This document shows positions 5,859 to 10,901 of a stretch of DNA of 10,901 nt, piece by piece. The stretch's first letter is position 1; each line of letters starts with the position of its first letter. The position numbers and the translations under genes are program-made. The stretch is from an uncultured Sutterella sp. Its GTDB lineage: Bacteria > Pseudomonadota > Gammaproteobacteria > Burkholderiales > Burkholderiaceae_F. Location: positions 1 to 10,901 of the forward strand of contig CAKQON010000059.1 of NCBI GenBank assembly GCA_934255515.1. The letters are read 5' to 3'. The notes under the pieces were generated by a model. The model ran no database searches, was not told the origin of the DNA, and saw only the letters and a list, made by a program, of their open reading frames with translations.

Positions 5859-8234
5859 TCAGCAGCGACCGGAAGCGAGACGGCGCCAGGTGTCAACGAC
5901 CGTATCGGGGTTGAGCGAAATCGACTCAATGCCCTCATCCATCAGCCACTTGGCGAGGTCGGCGTGGTCGGAAGGCCCCTGACCGCAGATGCCGACGTAC
6001 TTGCCCTTGGCGCGGCAGGCGCGGATCGCCATCGAGAGGAGCGCCTTCACGGCGTCGTTGCGTTCATCGAACGTGGCGGCAACGAGACCGGAGTCGCGGT
6101 CGAGGCCGAGCGCGAGCTGCGTCATGTCGTTCGAACCGATCGAGAAGCCGTCGAAGTATTCGAGGAACTGGTCGGCAAGAAGCGCATTGCTCGGGATTTC
6201 GCACATCATGTTGAGGCGGAGGCCGTTCACGCCGCGCTTGAGGCCGTGGCTTTCCATGATTTCCGTCACGCGGCGGGCTTCATCAACCGTACGCACGAAA
6301 GGAATCATGAGCTCGACGTTCGTGAGGCCCATTTCATCGCGAACGAACTTCATCGCACGGCATTCCATCGCGAAGCATTCGGCAAACTGATTGGCGATGT
6401 AGCGTGAGGCGCCGCGGAAGCCGAGCATCGGATTCTCTTCCACGGGCTCGTAATTGACGCCGCCGATGAGCTTCCTGTACTCGTTGCTCTTGAAGTCGGA
6501 GAGACGAACGATGACCTTCTTCGGGTAGAAGGCGGCGGCAATGGTTGCCACGCCTTCGGCGATCTTGCGTTCGTAGAAGGCCTTGGCGGAGGGATAGCCC
6601 GCGGAGAGGCGTTCAACGGCGTCGCGGAGTTCGCCCGGAACGTTCGGGTACTCGAGCACGACCTTCGGGTGGATGCCGATGTTGTTGTTGATGATGAACT
6701 CAAGACGGGCAAGGCCCACGCCCTTGTTCGGGATCGACTGGAAGTCGAAGGCGAGCTGCGGGTTGCCGACATTCATCATGATCTTGACGGGGATCTCGGG
6801 CAGGGCGCCGCGGGTGACTTCCTCGGTATTGATCTGGAGAAGTCCCTCGTAGATGTTGCCGGTGTCGCCTTCAGCGCAGGAGACTGTGACCTTGTCGCCT
6901 TCCATGATGCGTTCGGTCGCGTCGCCGCAGCCGACAACAGCCGGAATGCCGAGTTCGCGCGCAATGATGGCGGCGTGGCAGGTGCGGCCGCCGCGGTTCG
7001 TGACGATGGCGCTCGCACGCTTCATCACCGGCTCCCAGTTGGGGTCGGTCATGTCGGTGACGAGCACGTCGCCCGGCTGCACGCGGTCCATTTCAGCAGC
7101 GCTCTGAACGACGCGGACTTCGCCCTGGCCGATCTTCTGACCGATGGCGCGGCCCTGCGCGAGGAGGCGGCCCTTGGAGCCGAGCGAATACTTGACCTGG
7201 ACCTCAACGCTCTTCTGCTGCGACTTCACCGTTTCAGGACGGGCCTGAAGGATGTAGATCTTGCCGTCGGTGCCGTCCTTGCCCCATTCGATGTCCATCG
7301 GGCGGCCGTAGTGCTTCTCGATGATGCGGGCGAACTTCGCGAGTTCGATCACGTCGTCGTCGGTGATTGCGAACTTGCGGCGGTCTTCCTGCGAAACATC
7401 AACCGTACGGACCGTGCGGCCCGTCGAAGCGTCGGTTTCAAATTCCATGCGGATCAGCTTCGAGCCGAGCGACTTGCGGATGATCGGGAACTTGCCTTCG
7501 TCGAGGGTGGGCTTGAAGACGTAGAACTCGTCCGGGTTCACCGCGCCCTGCACGACCGTCTCGCCGAGGCCGTACGAAGCCGTGATGAAGACCACCTTGT
7601 CGAAGCCCGATTCCGTATCGAGCGTGAACATCACGCCGGCAGCGCCCTTGTCGGAGCGGCACATGCGCTGAACGCCCGCGGAAAGCGCGACCTCAGCGTG
7701 CGTGAAGCCCTTGTGGACGCGGTACGAAATGGCACGGTCGTTGTAGAGGGAAGCAAAGACTTCCTTCATGTGGCTGAGAACGGCGTCAATACCGTTCACG
7801 TTGAGCACGGTTTCCTGCTGGCCGGCAAAGGAAGCATCCGGCAAGTCCTCAGCGGTGGCCGATGAACGCACGGCGACGGAAATGTCGCGGCCGTCGCGCA
7901 GCCATTCGTAGAACTCGCGGATTTCCTTTTCGAGCTCAGCCGGGAAAGGCGCCTTTTCGATCCAGCCGCGGATTTCCGCACCGGCAGCGGCAAGCGCCTT
8001 CACATCATCAACATTGAGCGTCTTGAGGCGTTCATGAATGCGGTCCTCAAGTCCGCCTTCGCGCAGGAAGAGGCGGAAGGCCTCAGCCGTCGTGGCGAAG
8101 CCGTCGGGAACACGGATGCCGGCGCTCGTAAGCTGGCTGAGCAGCTCGCCGAGCGAGGCGTTCTTGCCGCCGACGCGATCAACGTCCGTCATGCGAAGCT
8201 GGCTGAAGGGAAAAACGTAGCGACCCTGTACCAT
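5859..8234 (-). CDS. ppsA: Phosphoenolpyruvate synthase (pyruvate, water dikinase)
   Basis: PpsA converts pyruvate, ATP and water to PEP, AMP and phosphate, the entry step of gluconeogenesis from pyruvate or lactate. The 791-residue protein matches E. coli PpsA (792) end to end. The N-terminal ATP-grasp domain (about 1-335) includes [10 protein letters not shown] at 21-30 and [19 protein letters not shown] at 124-142. The swivelling phosphohistidine domain has [11 protein letters not shown] with catalytic His420. The C-terminal PEP/pyruvate barrel has GICGQGPSD with the proton-donor Cys750. Thr418, two residues before the histidine, is the residue modified by PpsR. The ATG at 8234 has AGAGGA 5 bases upstream (8240-8245) and fits the family length. 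A longer frame to 8327 would add 31 unrelated residues. It is divergent from ppsR. Confidence 0.97.
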   Translation of the reverse strand: MVQGRYVFPFSQLRMTDVDRVGGKNASLGELLSQLTSAGIRVPDGFATTAEAFRLFLREGGLEDRIHERLKTLNVDDVKALAAAGAEIRGWIEKAPFPAELEKEIREFYEWLRDGRDISVAVRSSATAEDLPDASFAGQQETVLNVNGIDAVLSHMKEVFASLYNDRAISYRVHKGFTHAEVALSAGVQRMCRSDKGAAGVMFTLDTESGFDKVVFITASYGLGETVVQGAVNPDEFYVFKPTLDEGKFPIIRKSLGSKLIRMEFETDASTGRTVRTVDVSQEDRRKFAITDDDVIELAKFARIIEKHYGRPMDIEWGKDGTDGKIYILQARPETVKSQQKSVEVQVKYSLGSKGRLLAQGRAIGQKIGQGEVRVVQSAAEMDRVQPGDVLVTDMTDPNWEPVMKRASAIVTNRGGRTCHAAIIARELGIPAVVGCGDATERIMEGDKVTVSCAEGDTGNIYEGLLQINTEEVTRGALPEIPVKIMMNVGNPQLAFDFQSIPNKGVGLARLEFIINNNIGIHPKVVLEYPNVPGELRDAVERLSAGYPSAKAFYERKIAEGVATIAAAFYPKKVIVRLSDFKSNEYRKLIGGVNYEPVEENPMLGFRGASRYIANQFAECFAMECRAMKFVRDEMGLTNVELMIPFVRTVDEARRVTEIMESHGLKRGVNGLRLNMMCEIPSNALLADQFLEYFDGFSIGSNDMTQLALGLDRDSGLVAATFDERNDAVKALLSMAIRACRAKGKYVGICGQGPSDHADLAKWLMDEGIESISLNPDTVVDTWRRLASGRC

Positions 8235-8508
8235 TTTTATCCTCTGGATGGTCCCGCCCATGGGCTTCAGGGCGGGGTCGAGTTTGGAAAAACAGGCGCA
8301 TTCTAACCGCTTTAAGTGCTTTTCCATACCCGGAATTCCCTATAGACGTACAGAGAGACGCGTAAAGGCAGATTTTCTGACGTCTCTGCAACAAAAACAG
8401 CCCCCGGCGGAAGCGTCTAAAATTCTCTTTTTTCCAATTCACCAACGCTGCGGCGCCTCAATCCTTCGGACGGCCGCGCCTTTTCCTAAAGAGCCAGGAG
8501 CTTCCCAC
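8235..8508. promoter_or_regulatory. Divergent control region between ppsA and ppsR
   Basis: This 274-bp region must hold both promoters. A plus-strand TAAAAT (8418-8423) and a minus-strand TAGAAT (8300-8305) are plausible -10 boxes, but neither has a good -35 at the right distance. An inverted repeat, AGAGACG (8354-8360) and CGTCTCT (8381-8387), lies between them and could be an operator. No coding capacity is evident. Confidence 0.4.
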
Positions 8509-9369
8509 ATGACAGATCAGGAACTCGATCCGCAGAAAGCCGAGAAGACCCGTCAGGTATTCATCGTGAGCGACGGAACGGCCATCACCGCCGAAACGCT
8601 TGCGCATTCGATCCTCACGCAGTTCCCTGATCTGCACTACCACCAGACGCGCATTCCCTTCGTCGACACGATGGAAAAAGCCATTGATACGGCGCGCCGC
8701 ATCAATGCCGTTGAGAAAGAGGACGGTCTGAGGCCCATCATCTTTACAACCTTCGTTGAGCCCGAAATCATGAGAAGCTTCAACGAAATGGTCTCCGGCC
8801 ACATCATCGACCTCTTCCGCAAGTTCGTGGGTCCCCTTGAAACCGAGCTCGGCATGAAGAGCGCCCACAGCATCGGCCAGACCCACCGCATCCGCGACGA
8901 CGAAAAGTATCAGCGCCGAATTGCCGCCATCGACTACACCCTGCAGCACGACGACGGCCAGACGAACCGCGGACTCTACGATGCCGACGTGATTTTGGTC
9001 GGCGTGTCGCGTTCCGGCAAAACGCCGACCTCGCTCTTCCTCGCGATGCAGTTCGGCATCAAGGTCGCCAACTATCCGCTTATTCCGGAAGACTTCGACC
9101 GCGGGTCGCTCCCCGAAGCGCTGCTTCCGCTCAGAAACAAGCTCTTCGGCCTCTCCATCGCCCCCGAAAGACTTTCTGAAATCCGCAACGAACGCCGCCC
9201 GGGAAGCCGCTACGCGAGCATCGAAAACTGCCGCATGGAAATCCGCGATGCCGAGGAGCTGATGCACCGCGAAGGCATCCGCTGGCTCAATTCCACGACG
9301 AAGTCGATTGAGGAAATTTCCGCGACGATCATGTCCGAGCTCGGACTCGACCGGCAGCGGAAGGCCTGA
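8509..9369 (+). CDS. ppsR: PEP synthase regulatory protein (bifunctional kinase/phosphorylase, DUF299)
   Basis: PpsR is a cytoplasmic bifunctional enzyme. It inactivates PEP synthase by ADP-dependent phosphorylation of the threonine near the catalytic histidine (when that is phosphorylated), and reactivates it by phosphate-dependent removal. The 286-residue protein opens with the family signature VFIVSDGTAITAETLAHS (17-34) and carries the P-loop GVSRSGKTPTS at 165-175. The C-terminal half contains NYPLIPED and SRYAS-type family segments. Length is close to the usual 270-280. The ATG at 8509 has AGGAG (8496-8500) 8 bases upstream; the frame is open further upstream but without family similarity. 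Its target gene ppsA is divergent next door, which strongly supports the pairing. Confidence 0.96.
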   Translation: MTDQELDPQKAEKTRQVFIVSDGTAITAETLAHSILTQFPDLHYHQTRIPFVDTMEKAIDTARRINAVEKEDGLRPIIFTTFVEPEIMRSFNEMVSGHIIDLFRKFVGPLETELGMKSAHSIGQTHRIRDDEKYQRRIAAIDYTLQHDDGQTNRGLYDADVILVGVSRSGKTPTSLFLAMQFGIKVANYPLIPEDFDRGSLPEALLPLRNKLFGLSIAPERLSEIRNERRPGSRYASIENCRMEIRDAEELMHREGIRWLNSTTKSIEEISATIMSELGLDRQRKA

Positions 9370-9396
9370 TCTGCTTTCACCGCATTCAAACAGAAC

Positions 9397-9430
9397 AAAG
9401 CCCGCCTGGATTCAGACGGGCTTTATTCTT
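9397..9430. terminator. Terminator shared by ppsR and the LysE-type pseudogene
   Basis: AAAGCCCG (9397-9404) pairs with CGGGCTTT (9417-9424), and CTG/CAG can extend the stem inward around a GATT loop. On the plus strand ATTCTTTT follows. On the minus strand the A-rich left flank gives a short T-tract. It sits between two convergent genes and can serve both. Confidence 0.85.
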
Positions 9431-9463
9431 TTGAGCGCATCCGGAATGCCGGCTGCGCTGTGG

Positions 9464-10068
9464 TCAGGGAATCAGGGTAAAGACCGCGAGACCGAGAAAG
9501 ATCACCGCCGAAATGCGGTTGAGCGCCGCCTGAAACCGGGGGCTTCTCAGCCGGTCGGCGAGCGTTCCCGCACCCCAGGCGATGCCGCAGAAAACGATGA
9601 GGGTAGCGGCAATGAAGGTGGCGCCCTGAATCACCATCTGAATGACGAGTGGCATGCCCGTGACGCCTGCCGGCACAAACTGCGGGAAGAAGATGAGCAC
9701 CTTCGGGTTCGTGATGTTCACGATGACGCCACGGCGCCAGAGGGCGAAGTGCGAGAGGCAAACCGCGCGCCGTCCTTTGCATGCGTCCAGGCCATGAAGG
9801 CAAGGTAGAGAAGATACGCGGCGCCGAGGCACTTGATGGCCCAGAAAAGGGCCGGAGCGGCCGCCATCACCGCAGCGAGGCCGAGCGTAGCGGCAATCGT
9901 CTGAAGAATGAGGCCCGTGCAGAGTCCGAGCACGACATTGACCCCGGCGCGCACGCCGTGAACGGCCGACTGAGTGAGCACGAAGAGGTTGTCCGGTCCC
10001 GGAGCAATCGCGATCAGAAAGCTCGCGCCTGTAAAGGCAAGCCAGATCGAAAAAGGCCTCTTCTGCAG
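9464..10068 (-). pseudogene. LysE/RhtB-family amino-acid exporter, frameshifted and damaged
   Basis: The region encodes the complete outline of a LysE/RhtB-type exporter of about 200 residues, but in two frames. The first part (from about 10068) has FSIWLAFTGASFLIAIAPGP, then DNLFVLTQSAVHG and LCTGLILQ, the family N-terminus. It stays in frame to GARFAS near 9757. The second part resumes near 9751, one frame off, with SHFALWRRGVIVNITNPKVL, then further membrane segments to LAVFTLIP and the stop at 9464. Two further lesions support decay. No ATG, GTG or TTG precedes the conserved start (only CTG at 10068 or ATC at 10047). The conserved NPK-x-x-x-FF-LAF(F/L)-PQF stretch also lacks about four residues, reading VLIFFPQFV. 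An intact relative would export amino acids across the inner membrane. It starts about 13 bases after the slmA stop. Confidence 0.75.
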
Positions 10069-10081
10069 CTCCCGGAAAAAG

Positions 10082-10735
10082 TCAGATGAAGAAGGGCGCC
10101 ATGGCGACCGGGCTCACGCCGTTGGGGCGAACCTTAAAGCCCGTCATCACGAACCTCAGCCACCGTCCGAGCACCCAGTTGATGACGAGATTTGCGTGCG
10201 CATCAGCGTTGAAGTCTGCAGGGAGCTCGCGCGCCATCACCGCGTCGCGGTAGGTCTTCCTCAGGCCCATTTCAAGCTTGTCGACGAGATGCGTCATGCG
10301 CTCGATGAGCTTCGGGTCCTCCTTCATGAGCACCTGTCCGGTCATGACGCGCGCGAGACCGCGATTCGCGTCGGCGAAGTCGAGAAGCACCGTCACCATC
10401 ACCTGGATGCGGCCGGTAGCCTTGAGCGACTGGTCTTCGCGAATGCGCACGAAGAGTTCGAGAAGACTCGTCTCGCAGAATTCAATGAGCGCATCAAACA
10501 TGGCGCCCTTCGAGGGGAAGCTACGGTAGAGCGCGGCTTCGGAAAGATCGAGCTTCTTTGCAATCTGAGCCGTTGTGATGCGGTCGCAGTGCGGGTCCTC
10601 AAGAAGCTGCGCGAGCGTCTGCAGAATGTCGGCGCGGCGGTTCTTCTTCGCACGTCCGGATCTCGGCACGCGCACCGTCGGACGGTCGGCATTGCCGGGG
10701 GTCGGATTGGAAGCAGCATCAAAGATCGTGGTCAT
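10082..10735 (-). CDS. slmA: Nucleoid occlusion factor SlmA (TetR family)
   Basis: SlmA binds specific chromosomal sites and, when DNA-bound, blocks FtsZ ring assembly over the nucleoid. The 217-residue protein has a TetR-type helix-turn-helix at about 53-76 (ITTAQIAKKLDLSEAALYRSFPSK) followed by MFDALIEFCE. These closely follow E. coli SlmA ([34 protein letters not shown]). Further SlmA-like segments are NRGLARVMTGQVLM and the C-terminal RFVMTGFKVRP. The first 30 residues are longer and more basic than in E. coli SlmA (198 residues). The ATG at 10735 has no clear ribosome-binding site, so a later start is possible. The damaged exporter lies immediately downstream in the same direction. An ordinary TetR regulator of that exporter is the alternative, but the similarity favours SlmA. 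Confidence 0.85.
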   Translation of the reverse strand: MTTIFDAASNPTPGNADRPTVRVPRSGRAKKNRRADILQTLAQLLEDPHCDRITTAQIAKKLDLSEAALYRSFPSKGAMFDALIEFCETSLLELFVRIREDQSLKATGRIQVMVTVLLDFADANRGLARVMTGQVLMKEDPKLIERMTHLVDKLEMGLRKTYRDAVMARELPADFNADAHANLVINWVLGRWLRFVMTGFKVRPNGVSPVAMAPFFI

Positions 10736-10767
10736 TGTTTGTAAGCGATAACTATCAGAGGAACTGA

Positions 10768-10796
10768 ACTCTAATCCAAGAATCCGTTTGCGGCAA
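10768..10796 (-). promoter_or_regulatory. Candidate promoter of slmA
   Basis: On the minus strand TTGCCG (10791-10796) and TAGAGT (10768-10773) are separated by exactly 17 bases, about 33 bases upstream of the ATG. Both are 4 of 6 matches to sigma-70 boxes. It lies outside the neighbouring IS end, so slmA could keep its own promoter despite the insertion. Confidence 0.45.
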
Positions 10797-10804
10797 ACTT
10801 TCGG

Positions 10805-10895
10805 ATGCCGGAAAGCAAAGAGAATTGACTTCCTCCTCGCCCTGAAGGACGAGGATTCCTGAATACGATTAACTCGTACTCCGGGTGGTTCCCGC
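10805..10895 (-). ncRNA. Omega-RNA-like (reRNA) 3' scaffold and predicted guide
   Basis: On the minus strand three stem-loops follow one another: GGG/CCC (10883-10893); GAGTACGA with TCGTATTC (10881-10874 and 10868-10861, 8 bp with one G-T pair, loop GTTAA); and CCTCGTCC with GGGCGAGG around TTCA (10854-10835). Such structured right ends act as omega-RNA scaffolds in TnpB systems, with the guide taken from DNA just beyond the element. That guide would here be about 10824 to 10805. Assignment rests on this arrangement and on what is known of the family; the tnpB gene is not visible. Confidence 0.45.
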
Positions 10896-10901
10896 TGATG
10901 G
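10825..10901 (-). mobile_element. IS200/IS605-type (TnpB-associated) element, right end (runs off right edge)
   Basis: Read on the minus strand, the last 77 bases show the arrangement typical of the right end of IS605/IS1341-type elements: CATCAGCGGGAACCACCC, a hairpin, GGAATCCTCGTCC, TTCA, GGGCGAGGAGG, then GTCAA. The terminal TCAA (TTGA at 10825-10828 on plus) is the kind of right cleavage site known in this family. A tnpB reading frame probably enters from beyond the right edge. In one frame it would end at a TAA at 10871-10869. Too little is present to confirm it or to tell if the element is active. Confidence 0.65.

Noticed and set aside
6669..7865. 398-codon plus-strand open frame opposite ppsA
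   Set aside because: Antisense shadow of ppsA, whose whole length matches the family; the antisense product is low-complexity Asp/Val/Ala/Arg-rich.
8458..9267. 269-codon minus-strand open frame opposite ppsR
   Set aside because: Antisense shadow of a well-supported ppsR.

Overview
This is a moderately GC-rich chromosomal window from what looks like a Gram-negative proteobacterium. Its set of SlmA-type nucleoid-occlusion factor, PEP synthase (PpsA) with its regulatory kinase (PpsR), and NfeD/QmcA membrane pair fits Beta- or Gammaproteobacteria. HydG, the radical-SAM maturase of [FeFe]-hydrogenases, points to an anaerobic lifestyle. A gut-type anaerobic Burkholderiales (Sutterella-like) would fit, but that is inference from gene content and not a database match.

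Layout. Positions 1-290 hold the 5' part of an IS5-family insertion sequence that runs off the left edge. It contains the first 57 codons of the transposase on the minus strand, a good promoter and a likely terminal inverted repeat. Positions 291-709 are about 420 bases without a convincing gene. The plus strand then carries an MFS transporter (710-1948) and hydG (2155-3576). Positions 3592-4124 contain three related units about 200 bp apart, each with a GC-rich terminator hairpin. The units also carry recognisable copies of the 3' end of the next gene. On the minus strand follow nfeD (5159-5599) and qmcA (4125-5090), transcribed nfeD to qmcA, then ppsA (5859-8234). ppsR (8509-9369, plus) is divergent from ppsA across a 274-bp control region. 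A decayed LysE-family exporter (9464-10068, minus) lies downstream of slmA (10082-10735, minus). The right edge (10825-10901) is the structured right end of an IS200/IS605-type element of the kind linked to TnpB, about 90 bp upstream of slmA.

How the genes work together. PpsA makes phosphoenolpyruvate from pyruvate, and PpsR switches it off and on by phosphorylating the threonine next to the catalytic histidine; both partners are adjacent here. NfeD and QmcA form a conserved membrane-quality or microdomain pair. HydG makes the CO and CN ligands of the [FeFe]-hydrogenase H-cluster, but no hydA, hydE or hydF is present in the window. slmA and the broken exporter lie in the same orientation and probably share a transcript.

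No complete novel system is visible. The observations most worth a second look are the tandem terminator/3'-end repeats, the TnpB-type omega-RNA-like structure abutting slmA, the isolated hydG, and the multiply damaged exporter gene.
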